A DNA stretch of 30,143 nt from GCA-002282575 sp964416645 (lineage in GTDB: Bacteria > Pseudomonadota > Gammaproteobacteria > Thiomicrospirales > Thiomicrospiraceae): positions 1-30,143 of the forward strand of contig CAYQEZ010000022.1 in assembly GCA_964416645.1 (NCBI GenBank), read 5' to 3'. The notes under the pieces were generated by a model. That model had not been told where the DNA came from and did not search any database. It saw nothing but the letters and a program-made list of their open reading frames with translations. This document shows positions 1 to 8,976 of the stretch, piece after piece (position 1 is the first letter of the stretch; the number at the start of each line of letters is the position of its first letter). The translations under genes were made by a program, and so were the position numbers.

Positions 1-34
1 CTGACAGACACCCTAAAAAATTGGTAACTGTCAG
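1..34. repeat. Imperfect palindrome downstream of hepT
   Basis: CTGACAG at 1-7 is the exact reverse complement of CTGTCAG at 28-34. Inside these arms ACC (10-12) faces GGT (23-25) across a 10-nt A/T-rich loop, so the segment can fold into a two-part hairpin with a 2x2 internal bulge. No T-run follows on either strand, so it does not look like an ordinary terminator. It could be one end of a repeat or mobile element continuing outside the window; that is inference only. Confidence 0.4.
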
Positions 35-49
35 ATCAGGTCTGAACTA

Positions 50-487
50 CTACAATTTATTCATATAGGCTTGTGTATTGTCCATAATTTCAAGCAAGCG
101 CTGACTGTATTGAAGTACTTCATCAAATACATCAACCAACTCATCTTCAATATACTCATGCACAATGGTGTTGCGGATGTCTTTCATCAAGCGAATTTCA
201 TCCACATCATCAAATAGTTGGCGTTTATGCGCCCGATTAACGACGTCAATCAGTGTTCCTTGATTTTCAAGCTCATACTCGTCAAGTGTCCGAAACATTT
301 TACGAATCAAAAAGTCCATACTCCGGCTATATCGGCTACACAAGGTTTCAAAATAACCAAACTCTTCGATTGAGTACTCCGCCTTAACGCCAACAGCGTG
401 ACACTGCTGATAAGACAAATTCAGCCAATAAATCTACTTAGCGAGTAGTGACGCATCTTGTTTAAGCTTGACATCCATGGGGGTCAT
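50..487 (-). pseudogene. hepT: HepT-like HEPN toxin, interrupted by an in-frame amber codon
   Basis: The reading frame after the stop encodes a HEPN-fold protein with the RX4HXY signature RNTIVHEY, the RNase motif of HepT toxins whose Tyr is AMPylated by MntA. An ATG at 487 overlaps the mntA stop as ATGA, the usual coupling for this pair. That frame runs MTPMDVKLKQDASLLAK, hits TAG at 434-436, and continues in the same frame as IYWLNLSYQQC into the HEPN domain. The whole would be about 145 residues, normal for HepT. The longest uninterrupted part starts at a TTG at 418 (122 residues, motif at R82/H87/Y89). Either the gene is a single-nonsense pseudogene, or a shortened toxin is made by reinitiation. 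The family call is from motif and context. Confidence 0.7.
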
Positions 488-768
488 AATCGTATCGCCT
501 TCTCTCGAATAACCTGATGAAACACATTCTCAAACGCTCCATCATCTAAAACAACATCCAATTTTTGATCGCCAAAACGATGACAAAAATCGATACGCAA
601 TTGACGTAAATCTCGCTTCGTCAGGTGTGATGACACGACTAACAAGTCAATATCACCGCCACGCTTATCATCATCCACTCGGCTTCCAAATAAATACAAT
701 TGCGCCTCACCAGACAAAGAGCTTAAGCTTTGTTTAAGCAAGGTAACTTCTTCATCGGTTAAGCGCAT
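484..768 (-). CDS. mntA: MntA-type nucleotidyltransferase antitoxin
   Basis: Small minimal nucleotidyltransferase of 94 residues. It shows the polymerase-beta-like active site: GS at 28-29, DID at 39-41 and a third Asp at 71 in KLDVVL. Proteins of this family neutralise HepT toxins by transferring AMP to the Tyr of the RX4HXY motif. The ATG at 768 is chosen because GGAG lies 7 nt upstream; a longer frame extends into glmS but has no support. The start is 4 bp after the glmS stop, so it is probably co-transcribed with glmU-glmS, and its stop overlaps the hepT start. If hepT is dead, this antitoxin may be orphaned. Confidence 0.8.
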   Translation of the reverse strand: MRLTDEEVTLLKQSLSSLSGEAQLYLFGSRVDDDKRGGDIDLLVVSSHLTKRDLRQLRIDFCHRFGDQKLDVVLDDGAFENVFHQVIREKAIRL

Positions 769-772
769 AGTT

Positions 773-2620
773 TTACTCCACCGTAACAGACTTCGCCAAA
801 TTACGAGGTTGATCAACATCAGTGCCACGAATGACCGCCGTATGGTAAGCCAATAACTGCAAAGGCACGACATAAGCGACAGGTGCTAATGAATTCAGTT
901 GAATGGGTAAACAAATATTGTGATAGCGCGCGTGCTCAAACTCACTCGGGTCAATCATGCCAGCGGCTGAGAAAACAAACAACTCACCGCCACGCGCCGA
1001 CACTTCTTCTAAATTCGATTTGAGCTTCGCCCACAACACATCATTCGGTGCAACCGATACCACGGGCATTTTTTCATCAATCAACGCCAATGGACCATGC
1101 TTTAACTCACCCGCTGGGTAGGCTTCGGCATGGATATAAGACAGCTCTTTCATTTTTAACGCACCCTCTTCAGCAATCGGGTACATAAAACCACGACCTA
1201 AGAACATCGCATTGTCTTTTAACGCCAATTTTTGCGCCATTTGTTGAATTTCATTGTCTTTTAACAACACCTGACGCAGCACATCAGGCAAGGCGCGCAA
1301 CTCATTCACAATCACTTGCGCATCATCTTCTTTCAAATTGCCTTTGGCTTTACCAATCGCCAACACCAACAACATCATCGCCACTAACTGAGTAGTGAAA
1401 CCCTTGGTTGAGGCTACCGACATTTCACGACCTGCGCGCGTAAGCAGCACCATATCTGCCTCACGCACCATACTGCTTTCTGGCACATTCACCACTGCCA
1501 ACGTCTTAAAGCCACGCGCTTTAGCCTCGCGCATCGCGGAAAGCGTATCAGCTGTTTCACCCGACTGAGATATGAACACCATCAAGGTATTTTTGAACAT
1601 CGACGGCTGACGGTAACGGAACTCACTGGCAATTTCGACCTGACAGGGCATATCGACCAAATACTCTAACCAATAACGCGCCACCTCTCCCGATAAAAAG
1701 CTGGTACCGCAACCGACCACTTTAATGGCTTCAATCGAACGTAGCATGTCATCCGAATCGGGACCTAACAAATTAGATACCACGCCTGTTGGCAATAAAC
1801 GTCCCTCTAAAGATTCAGCAATCAGACTGGGTTGCTCATGAATTTCTTTGAGCATAAAGTGACGATACTCACCTTTACTCACCGAATCATTGGTTAGGTT
1901 ACTTTGTACCACAGGACGCTCAGACGACTCTAATCGACGCCACTGACGATCGTAAATGGTTAAACTATCTTTCGTAATGTCAGCGACATCGCCTTCTTCT
2001 AGGAAAATGAACTGTTGCGTTACTGGCAATAGCGCCATTTGATCAGAAGCGACAAACTTCTCACCAAAACCCAAACCAATCACCAATGGACTGCCTTCAC
2101 GCGCCACAATCATACGACCAGGAATGTCTTTATTCAAAATCGCCAAGGCAAAAGAACCGTGCAATTTAGCGAGGGTATTTTTAACAGCCTGTAACCAATC
2201 ACTCGTTTTCTTACTTTCTTGCGCCAGTAAATGCACCACCACTTCCGTATCGGTTTCTGAAGAGAAGACCACCCCTTGTGCTTGCATAGCTTCACGCAAG
2301 TCGAAAGCATTTTCGATAATGCCATTATGTACCAACACAATACGATCTTCTGAAACATGCGGATGCGCATTACGCTCCGCTGGCTTGCCATGCGTTGCCC
2401 AACGGGTATGAGCAATACCGTAAACGCCCGCAACACCTTCTTCTGCAACTAAATCGGCAAGATTTTGCACCTTACCAACAGCACGAGCGCGATCGATCCC
2501 TTTTTCATTTAATACCGCCAAACCCGCTGAGTCATAACCACGATACTCAAGACGACGTAAGCCTTCAATTAAAATGGGAACGACATTACGCTCTGCAACA
2601 CCACCAACGATTCCACACAT
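773..2620 (-). CDS. glmS: Glutamine--fructose-6-phosphate aminotransferase (isomerizing)
   Basis: Converts fructose-6-phosphate and glutamine to glucosamine-6-phosphate, the first step toward UDP-GlcNAc for peptidoglycan and LPS. At 615 residues it is close to the E. coli length (609). The N-terminus MCGIVGG supplies the Cys2 nucleophile of the glutaminase domain. Two SIS isomerase domains follow, with CGTSFLSGEVARYW, a SQSGET phosphate loop and the typical C-terminal LAKSVTVE. GGAG lies 9 nt before the ATG. It sits 21 bp behind glmU in the standard gammaproteobacterial order. No ribozyme-type leader fits in that short gap. Confidence 0.97.
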   Translation of the reverse strand: MCGIVGGVAERNVVPILIEGLRRLEYRGYDSAGLAVLNEKGIDRARAVGKVQNLADLVAEEGVAGVYGIAHTRWATHGKPAERNAHPHVSEDRIVLVHNGIIENAFDLREAMQAQGVVFSSETDTEVVVHLLAQESKKTSDWLQAVKNTLAKLHGSFALAILNKDIPGRMIVAREGSPLVIGLGFGEKFVASDQMALLPVTQQFIFLEEGDVADITKDSLTIYDRQWRRLESSERPVVQSNLTNDSVSKGEYRHFMLKEIHEQPSLIAESLEGRLLPTGVVSNLLGPDSDDMLRSIEAIKVVGCGTSFLSGEVARYWLEYLVDMPCQVEIASEFRYRQPSMFKNTLMVFISQSGETADTLSAMREAKARGFKTLAVVNVPESSMVREADMVLLTRAGREMSVASTKGFTTQLVAMMLLVLAIGKAKGNLKEDDAQVIVNELRALPDVLRQVLLKDNEIQQMAQKLALKDNAMFLGRGFMYPIAEEGALKMKELSYIHAEAYPAGELKHGPLALIDEKMPVVSVAPNDVLWAKLKSNLEEVSARGGELFVFSAAGMIDPSEFEHARYHNICLPIQLNSLAPVAYVVPLQLLAYHTAVIRGTDVDQPRNLAKSVTVE

Positions 2621-2641
2621 ACTTTCTTATCTCCAAAATTC

Positions 2642-4003
2642 TTATTTCTTAACAGGACGTTGCCAAGTCGCAATCGTCACCTGTTTAGCTCGTGCTAAGG
2701 TCAGTTGGTCATCAGGCGTATCTTTGGTAATCACCGAACCAGCTCCGATGGTAGCTCCAGCCCCAATGGCCACAGGTGCTACCAGTGCCGAATTAGAGCC
2801 AACAAAAGCTCCCTCACCAATCACTGTACGATGCTTATTCACACCATCATAGTTACAGGTTATGGTACCCGCACCAATATTAGCCTTAGCGCCCACGCTG
2901 GCATCACCAACATAACTGAGATGATTGACCTTAGCACCACTGCCTAACTGAGCATTTTTCAACTCAACGAAGTTACCTATGTGCGCATGATCTTGCGTCA
3001 CTGTTCCTGGACGCACTCGCGCAAACGGACCAACACGAGAATCAGCACCAATACTACAATCTTCAAGCACTGAATAAGGATTGAGCTTAACCCCATCGGC
3101 CAAGGTCACGTTATGCAACACACAACCTGCTCCGATACTGACGTTATTACCCAACACCACCTTGCCCGACAACACCACATTAACGTCAATAGCGCAATCC
3201 ATACCCACTTCAACTGAACCACGAATATCAACACGCGCTGGGTCAATAACGGTCACTCCCGCTTTCATCAGCGACATGACCTGCTCGGCTTGATAGAGAC
3301 GTTCTAAACCAGCTAATTGAGCTTTATCGTTCACCCCTAACACTTCCATCTCACTACTGGCTTGCGTTGAACGCACCATAAAGCCGTCAGCAACCGCCAT
3401 GGCAATAATGTCGGTTAAGTAGTATTCACCCTGCGAATTGTTATTCCCTAGCTGAGACAACCAAGCACGCAATTGAGCTCCTTTAGCCGCCATAATGCCT
3501 GTATTGACTTCCGTAATGGCACGCTCTTCAGTATTAGCATCCTTTTGCTCCACAATGCGTTGCATATTGCCACAGGCATCGCGCACAATGCGTCCATAAC
3601 CTGTTGGATCAGGCAAGGTCACAGTCAACAAAGCTAAGGGATGACGATCATCGACCAAATCAACCAGTCGTGCCAAAGTAGCCGACTGAATTAAAGGCAC
3701 ATCACCGTAAAGAATCAAGGCCGTCTCGTCATTTTGGATATGGTCAATCGCCTGCACGACGGCATGACCAGTTCCCAGCTGCTGAGCCTGCACCGCCCAA
3801 ACAAGCGAATGATGCTGACAAGCAGCTTGCACAACATCCAAACCAAAGCCAGCCACGACCACCGTCTGACGTGCCTGTAAAGACTGAGCCGTATCAATCA
3901 CATGATGGAGTAAAGGACGCCCCCCTAAAGGTTGTAACACTTTAGGAAGAACAGAACGCATACGCGTGCCCTTGCCAGCGGCAAGAATAATCGCACTGAG
4001 CAT
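2642..4003 (-). CDS. glmU: Bifunctional GlcN-1-P acetyltransferase / GlcNAc-1-P uridylyltransferase
   Basis: Catalyses the last two steps of UDP-GlcNAc synthesis. The 453 residues match the family (E. coli 456). The N-terminal pyrophosphorylase domain opens with the nucleotide-binding signature LAAGKGTRMRSVLPKVLQ (7-24). The C-terminal half, from about residue 250, has the hexapeptide-repeat pattern of a left-handed beta-helix acetyltransferase, including NFVELKNA and NIGAGTITCNYDG. GAGG lies 4 nt before the ATG. It is separated from atpC by a terminator, so it probably has its own promoter in the 60 bp upstream, although I see no convincing consensus there. Confidence 0.97.
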   Translation of the reverse strand: MLSAIILAAGKGTRMRSVLPKVLQPLGGRPLLHHVIDTAQSLQARQTVVVAGFGLDVVQAACQHHSLVWAVQAQQLGTGHAVVQAIDHIQNDETALILYGDVPLIQSATLARLVDLVDDRHPLALLTVTLPDPTGYGRIVRDACGNMQRIVEQKDANTEERAITEVNTGIMAAKGAQLRAWLSQLGNNNSQGEYYLTDIIAMAVADGFMVRSTQASSEMEVLGVNDKAQLAGLERLYQAEQVMSLMKAGVTVIDPARVDIRGSVEVGMDCAIDVNVVLSGKVVLGNNVSIGAGCVLHNVTLADGVKLNPYSVLEDCSIGADSRVGPFARVRPGTVTQDHAHIGNFVELKNAQLGSGAKVNHLSYVGDASVGAKANIGAGTITCNYDGVNKHRTVIGEGAFVGSNSALVAPVAIGAGATIGAGSVITKDTPDDQLTLARAKQVTIATWQRPVKK

Positions 4004-4064
4004 ATAACCTCGTTATAGAATAAATGAGTGGAGCAACTCAGCTGATTGTACGCTAGCTGATGAC

Positions 4065-4094
4065 AAAAAAAAACGGGAGACATAAGTCCCCCGT
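4065..4094 (-). terminator. Rho-independent terminator of the atp operon
   Basis: Read on the minus strand, a 9-bp stem with one G-U pair (arms 4086-4094 and 4073-4081, 4-nt loop) is followed directly by nine T residues (complement of the A-run 4065-4073). It begins 25 bp after the atpC stop. A T-rich stretch at 4097-4102 on the other side means it might also stop plus-strand transcription, but no plus-strand gene is there. Confidence 0.85.
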
Positions 4095-4118
4095 TCTTTT
4101 TTGTGCCAAGAGGCAAAA

Positions 4119-4556
4119 TTAATGCATCAAGCCTTGCTTGCTCAACTGATCGCGTAAACGACCCAGCATCGCAATTTGTGCAGCAGCTTCTGCTAAAGCG
4201 TTTTGTGCGCGCGTAACGTCCAAATCGGTTTTAGCATTATCCATAGCTTCTTGTGCACGCGCCATGGCTTCTTGTGCAGCGGCTTCGTCCAGATCTTTTG
4301 CACGGAGCGCTGAATCAGCTAACACCGTTGCAACATCAGGCTGGATCTCCAACACACCACCAGAAACATAGAAGTAACTCACCTCATCGCCAGACATCAC
4401 ACGTACTTCACCCGGTTTTAACGTGGTGATTAACTGTGTGTGGTGAGGCAGGATACCCACTTCACCATTCGCTGCCTGTGCAAAAAAGCGCTCTACCTTG
4501 CCAGAGAAGATTTCTCCTTCGGCACTGACGATATCCAATTGCATGGTTGCGGACAT
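4119..4556 (-). CDS. atpC: ATP synthase F1 subunit epsilon
   Basis: Epsilon subunit of the central stalk; it couples gamma/c-ring rotation and inhibits ATP hydrolysis. The 145 residues (E. coli 139) show the N-terminal beta-sandwich (MQLDIVSAEGEIFSGKVERFFAQAANGEVGILPHH broken here for brevity, with the GEVGILPHHTQLIT signature) and an Ala-rich C-terminal helical hairpin from about 88 on. Last gene of the operon, 12 bp behind atpD and followed by the terminator at 4065-4094. Confidence 0.97.
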   Translation of the reverse strand: MSATMQLDIVSAEGEIFSGKVERFFAQAANGEVGILPHHTQLITTLKPGEVRVMSGDEVSYFYVSGGVLEIQPDVATVLADSALRAKDLDEAAAQEAMARAQEAMDNAKTDLDVTRAQNALAEAAAQIAMLGRLRDQLSKQGLMH

Positions 4557-4568
4557 AATCTGTCCTCC

Positions 4569-5954
4569 TTACTTGGCAGCCAGTTTGTTCGCTTTCTCAA
4601 TCGCTTCGTCGATGTTACCGACCATGTAGAAAGCTTGTTCTGGTAAATGATCTAGCTCACCAGCCATAATCATTTTGAAGCCCGCTAAGGTTTCTTTCAA
4701 AGAAACATAACGACCTTTGTCACCCGTGAACACTTCAGCTACGTGATAAGGTTGTGACAAGAAACGTTGAATTTTACGCGCACGAGTAACGATTGATTTG
4801 TCTTCTTCTGACAACTCATCCATACCCAAAATGGCAATAATGTCTTTCAATTCTTTGTAACGTTGCAGTGTTTTTTGTACGCCACGAGCGATGTCGTAGT
4901 GTTCAGCACCAACAACCAATGGATCTAATTGACGTGAAGTCGAATCCAATGGGTCAATTGCTGGGTACAAACCTTGTTCTGCAATCGAACGGTTCAATAC
5001 AACCGTCGCGTCCAAGTGGGCGAAGGTCGTTGCAGGAGCTGGGTCAGTCAAGTCATCCGCAGGAACGTAAACCGCTTGGATCGACGTAATCGAACCATTT
5101 TTAGTTGACGTAATACGCTCTTGAACCGCACCCATTTCTTCTGCCAATGTTGGTTGGTAACCTACCGCAGAAGGCATACGACCCAACAATGCTGACACTT
5201 CGTTACCCGCTAGGGTGTAACGGTAGATATTGTCAACGAAGAACAGAATGTCACGACCTTCATCACGGAAGTACTCAGCCATAGTCAAACCTGTCAAAGC
5301 AACGCGTAAACGGTTACCAGGCGGCTCATTCATCTGACCGTAAACCATGGCTACTTTATCTAGTACACCAGAGTCTTTCATTTCGTGGTAGAAGTCATTA
5401 CCTTCACGAGTACGCTCACCAACACCGGCGAACACTGACAAACCGTCATGCGCTTTAGCGATGTTGTTAATCAGCTCCATCATGTTAACGGTTTTACCAA
5501 CACCGGCACCACCGAACAGACCGATTTTACCACCCTTAGCGAATGGAACTAGCATGTCAATTACTTTAACACCTGTTTCCAACAGCATTGTTGAAGGTGC
5601 TAATTCATCGAATGCAGGCGCTTTACGGTGAATAGGGTGCTTCTCTTCAGCAGCCACATCACCCGCTTCGTCGATGGCATTACCCAATACGTCGAAGATA
5701 CGACCCAAAGTCGCTTTACCTACAGGAACAGAAATGGGGTTACCCGTGTTAGTCACTTCCATGCCACGCTTTAGGCCATCAGATGAACCCATTGCGATCG
5801 CACGAACAACACCACCACCAATTTGCTGTTGTACTTCTAAAATCAAACCCAATGACGAAACCGTCAAAGCGTCATAGACTTTAGGCATTTCAGATTGCTT
5901 AAACTCGACGTCAATAACCGCGCCGATGATTTGCAAAATCTTTCCAGAACTCAT
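4569..5954 (-). CDS. atpD: ATP synthase F1 subunit beta
   Basis: Catalytic subunit of F1. The 461 residues (E. coli 460) include the P-loop GGAGVGKT (148-155), the GERTREGNDFYHEM segment with the catalytic Glu, and the DELSEEDK DELSEED loop near the C-terminus that contacts gamma. Strongly conserved throughout. It lies 24 bp after atpG and 12 bp before atpC in the minus-strand operon. Confidence 0.99.
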   Translation of the reverse strand: MSSGKILQIIGAVIDVEFKQSEMPKVYDALTVSSLGLILEVQQQIGGGVVRAIAMGSSDGLKRGMEVTNTGNPISVPVGKATLGRIFDVLGNAIDEAGDVAAEEKHPIHRKAPAFDELAPSTMLLETGVKVIDMLVPFAKGGKIGLFGGAGVGKTVNMMELINNIAKAHDGLSVFAGVGERTREGNDFYHEMKDSGVLDKVAMVYGQMNEPPGNRLRVALTGLTMAEYFRDEGRDILFFVDNIYRYTLAGNEVSALLGRMPSAVGYQPTLAEEMGAVQERITSTKNGSITSIQAVYVPADDLTDPAPATTFAHLDATVVLNRSIAEQGLYPAIDPLDSTSRQLDPLVVGAEHYDIARGVQKTLQRYKELKDIIAILGMDELSEEDKSIVTRARKIQRFLSQPYHVAEVFTGDKGRYVSLKETLAGFKMIMAGELDHLPEQAFYMVGNIDEAIEKANKLAAK

Positions 5955-5978
5955 AACGCAAACCTCTATAGTTGCTAA

Positions 5979-6845
5979 TTAACCAGAAACCGCCGCTGCA
6001 CCCGCAGTGATTTCCGAAATCTCTGCAGTAATGGCAGCTTGACGCGCCTTGTTGTACGCCAATTGTAGTTCTTTGATGAACTTGCCAGCGTTATCAGTCG
6101 CGTTTTTCATCGCGATCATACGAGCTGACATTTCACAAGCTACGTTTTCTACCGTTGCTGTGTACACCATTGATTCAACATAGCGCTTGAGAAGTTCATC
6201 AAGCACTTCCTTAGCTTCTGGCTCATACAGGTAATCCCAATGACCCTTAGACGCTGTAACATCTTCTTGAGCGATGGGCAGTATACGGTGCATAGTTGGC
6301 TTTTGAGTCATGGTGTTCACAAACTCGTTGGACATCAGCCACAACTCGTCGATAGAACCCTGCTCATAAGCATCCAACATCACCTTAACGCTACCAATCA
6401 AATCAGTCACATGAGGCTTATCACCTAAACCTGATTTGGTTGCCAATAAATTGCCACCAAATGATTTAAAGAATGAAGCACCTTTGCTACCAATCACGCT
6501 GTAAGAAACGTCAGTCCCTGCGTTTTGCCACTCTTTAACACGACCGCTTAAACGGCGTAATAAATTAGCATTCAAGCCGCCACATAAGCCACGATCCGAC
6601 GTGATGACAACAACGCCAACACGTTTCACCGGACGCACGGTCATGAAAGCATGTTTGTACTCGGGATGAGCTTTAGTCAAATGTCCGATTACACGCTTGA
6701 TTTTATCCGCATAGGGACGTGCAGCATCCATACGTTGCTTGGCGCGGCGCATTTTAGACGCCGCCACCAGCTCCATGGCCTTGGTGATTTTCTGCGTATT
6801 TTTGATACTCGCAATCTTGCCGCGAATCTCTTTTCCGCTTGCCAT
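5979..6845 (-). CDS. atpG: ATP synthase F1 subunit gamma
   Basis: Rotor shaft of F1. 288 residues, as in E. coli (287). The N-terminal helix carries the conserved IRGKIASIKNTQKITKAMEL-type segment and the C-terminal helix ends ELQLAYNKARQAAITAEISE, the paired coiled coil that enters the alpha3beta3 hexamer. The Rossmann-like middle contains VVVITSDRGLCGGLN. Spaced 17 bp after atpA. Confidence 0.98.
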   Translation of the reverse strand: MASGKEIRGKIASIKNTQKITKAMELVAASKMRRAKQRMDAARPYADKIKRVIGHLTKAHPEYKHAFMTVRPVKRVGVVVITSDRGLCGGLNANLLRRLSGRVKEWQNAGTDVSYSVIGSKGASFFKSFGGNLLATKSGLGDKPHVTDLIGSVKVMLDAYEQGSIDELWLMSNEFVNTMTQKPTMHRILPIAQEDVTASKGHWDYLYEPEAKEVLDELLKRYVESMVYTATVENVACEMSARMIAMKNATDNAGKFIKELQLAYNKARQAAITAEISEITAGAAAVSG

Positions 6846-6862
6846 GGCCTTACCCTCTTTAC

Positions 6863-8407
6863 TTAGTAAACGCCATTAGCCTTGAAGCCTTCCACACAAG
6901 CTTTCAAGCCAGCCAAGATATCATCGTTCAGGTCACCCTTAACGTTGATCTTGTCAGCCAAGTCTTTGTGGTTGCTGTTCAAGTAAGCGTGTAATGCAGC
7001 TTCAAAAGAACCTACTTTAGATACGTCAACGTCATCTAAGTAGCCAGAAACTGCTGCGTACAAAGAGATACCCATTTCAGCAATAGACAATGGAGAGAAT
7101 TGTTTTTGTTTCATCAATTCTGTCACGCGCTTACCACGTTCCAATTGCTTACGAGTTGCTTCGTCAAGGTCAGAAGCGAATTGCGCAAACGCAGCCAACT
7201 CACGGTACTGAGCCAAGTCTAGACGGATACCACCACCAAACTTTTTAATGATCTTAGTTTGTGCTGCACCACCAACACGAGATACCGATAAACCCGCATT
7301 CACCGCAGGACGAATACCTTGTGCAAACAATGAAGTTTCTAAGAAAATCTGACCGTCAGTAATCGAAATTACGTTGGTTGGAACGAAGGCAGAAACGTCA
7401 CCCGCTTGAGTTTCAATGATTGGCAATGCCGTCAATGAACCTGTTTTACCTTTAACAGCACCATTTGTGTAAGCTTCCACATAGTCCGCATTCACACGCG
7501 CAGCACGCTCTAACAAACGGCTGTGGAGGTAGAATACGTCACCTGGGTAAGCTTCACGACCTGGCGGACGACGTAACAACAATGAAATTTGACGGTAAGC
7601 AACAGCTTGCTTAGACAAATCATCATAAACGATTAACGCATCTTCACCGCGATCACGGAAGTATTCACCCATCGCACAACCACCGTAAGCAGCCAAGAAT
7701 ACCATTGCTGCTGGATCAGCTGCGTTAGCAGCCACAACTGTGGTGTATTCCATCGCGCCAGCTTCTTCTAATTTACGAACCACGTTCTTAACCGAAGAGG
7801 CTTTTTGACCCATCGCAACATAAACACAAGGAATACCCTTGCCTTTTTGGTTGATGATGGCATCGATAGCGATTGCTGTTTTACCCGTTTGACGGTCACC
7901 AATGATCAACTCACGTTGACCACGACCTACAGGAATCATCGAGTCAATTGACTTGATACCTGTCATCATGGGTTGGTCAACGCTTTGACGTGGCATAACG
8001 CCTGGTGCAATACGCTCAATCGGTGACATAACCACGTCACCCGCTAGCGGACCTTTACCGTCGATAGGCGTACCTAACGCATTAACCACACGACCCAACA
8101 ACGCTGGACCTGTTGGCACTTCAAGAATGCGGCCAGTACACTTAACGCGCTGACCTTCAGCGATGTTAGTGTAATCTCCTAGAATAACGACACCTACAGA
8201 GTCGCGTTCTAGATTCAACGCCATACCAAAAACATTGTCGTTGAATTGCACCATCTCACCATACATGACATCTGATAAGCCATGAATGCGTGCAATACCA
8301 TCAGCAATGCTTACTACCACACCTTCAGAACCTGATTCTGGTGCAGCAGTGAAACCGGCGATGCGTTCTTTAATCAGACTACTGATTTCAGAAGGATTCA
8401 ATTGCAT
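6863..8407 (-). CDS. atpA: ATP synthase F1 subunit alpha
   Basis: Non-catalytic nucleotide-binding subunit of the F1 hexamer. At 514 residues it is the normal length (E. coli 513). P-loop GDRQTGKT at 170-177; the RPPGREAYPGDVFYLHSRLLERAA block and the arginine-finger region SVSRVGGAAQTK are present. The start at MQLNPSEIS agrees with the family. It follows atpH by 17 bp. Confidence 0.99.
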   Translation of the reverse strand: MQLNPSEISSLIKERIAGFTAAPESGSEGVVVSIADGIARIHGLSDVMYGEMVQFNDNVFGMALNLERDSVGVVILGDYTNIAEGQRVKCTGRILEVPTGPALLGRVVNALGTPIDGKGPLAGDVVMSPIERIAPGVMPRQSVDQPMMTGIKSIDSMIPVGRGQRELIIGDRQTGKTAIAIDAIINQKGKGIPCVYVAMGQKASSVKNVVRKLEEAGAMEYTTVVAANAADPAAMVFLAAYGGCAMGEYFRDRGEDALIVYDDLSKQAVAYRQISLLLRRPPGREAYPGDVFYLHSRLLERAARVNADYVEAYTNGAVKGKTGSLTALPIIETQAGDVSAFVPTNVISITDGQIFLETSLFAQGIRPAVNAGLSVSRVGGAAQTKIIKKFGGGIRLDLAQYRELAAFAQFASDLDEATRKQLERGKRVTELMKQKQFSPLSIAEMGISLYAAVSGYLDDVDVSKVGSFEAALHAYLNSNHKDLADKINVKGDLNDDILAGLKACVEGFKANGVY

Positions 8408-8424
8408 GTTTGTTCCTCTATACC

Positions 8425-8961
8425 TTACTGGGCAATGACTGCAGACAGTTTGTTTAACTGACTTGCAATCGAGCCATCAATGACCCAATCTTGTGCTTTA
8501 ATAACAGCACCACCAACCAGTGTCGAATCCACATTAAAGGTTACTTCAACATCAGCAGACCATTTAGCATCAAGTGCTTTTTTTAGTCCCGCTTGCTGTT
8601 CAGTCGTTAACACGACCGCTGAAGTAACCGAAGCCTGAACTCGACCATCATTTTCTGCACGTAACGCATCAAATTGCGTTTTAACGTCAGCAATGACCGA
8701 CAAGCGACGGTTAGCAGCCATAGCCTCTACCAAACGTTTCGCACTGTCTGATAGGACAGCTGAACCGACGGCGTTCACTACACTTGCCACCACTTCGGTC
8801 GGCGTACTGGGGTTATTAATCAGCTCAGCAACCTGGGGTTCGGTCGTAATTGCTACAAGTGCAGCTAACTGATCTGCCCAAGCAGCAACCGACCCTTGTT
8901 CGCGCGCCAAGCCATAAGTGGCTTCAGCGTAAGGACGCGCCAGTGTCTGTGACTCTGCCAT
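8425..8961 (-). CDS. atpH: ATP synthase F1 subunit delta
   Basis: Peripheral-stalk subunit joining F1 to the b dimer. 178 residues, matching E. coli (177). Starts MAESQTLARPYAEATYGLAR, the usual N-terminal helix, and has the C-terminal signature DSTLVGGAVIKAQDWVIDGSI. It lies 15 bp behind atpF. Confidence 0.96.
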   Translation of the reverse strand: MAESQTLARPYAEATYGLAREQGSVAAWADQLAALVAITTEPQVAELINNPSTPTEVVASVVNAVGSAVLSDSAKRLVEAMAANRRLSVIADVKTQFDALRAENDGRVQASVTSAVVLTTEQQAGLKKALDAKWSADVEVTFNVDSTLVGGAVIKAQDWVIDGSIASQLNKLSAVIAQ

Positions 8962-8976
8962 AATATTACCCAGAAG

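Noticed and set aside
2124..2411. Plus-strand frame opposite glmS
   Set aside because: Shadow of a highly conserved gene on the other strand, no ribosome site or family.
2621..2641. glmS ribozyme/riboswitch
   Set aside because: The glmU-glmS gap is 21 bp, far too short, and the ribozyme belongs to Gram-positive lineages.
4004..4064. TTGTCA and TACAAT upstream of glmU as a promoter
   Set aside because: The two boxes are only 10 bp apart, too close for sigma70.
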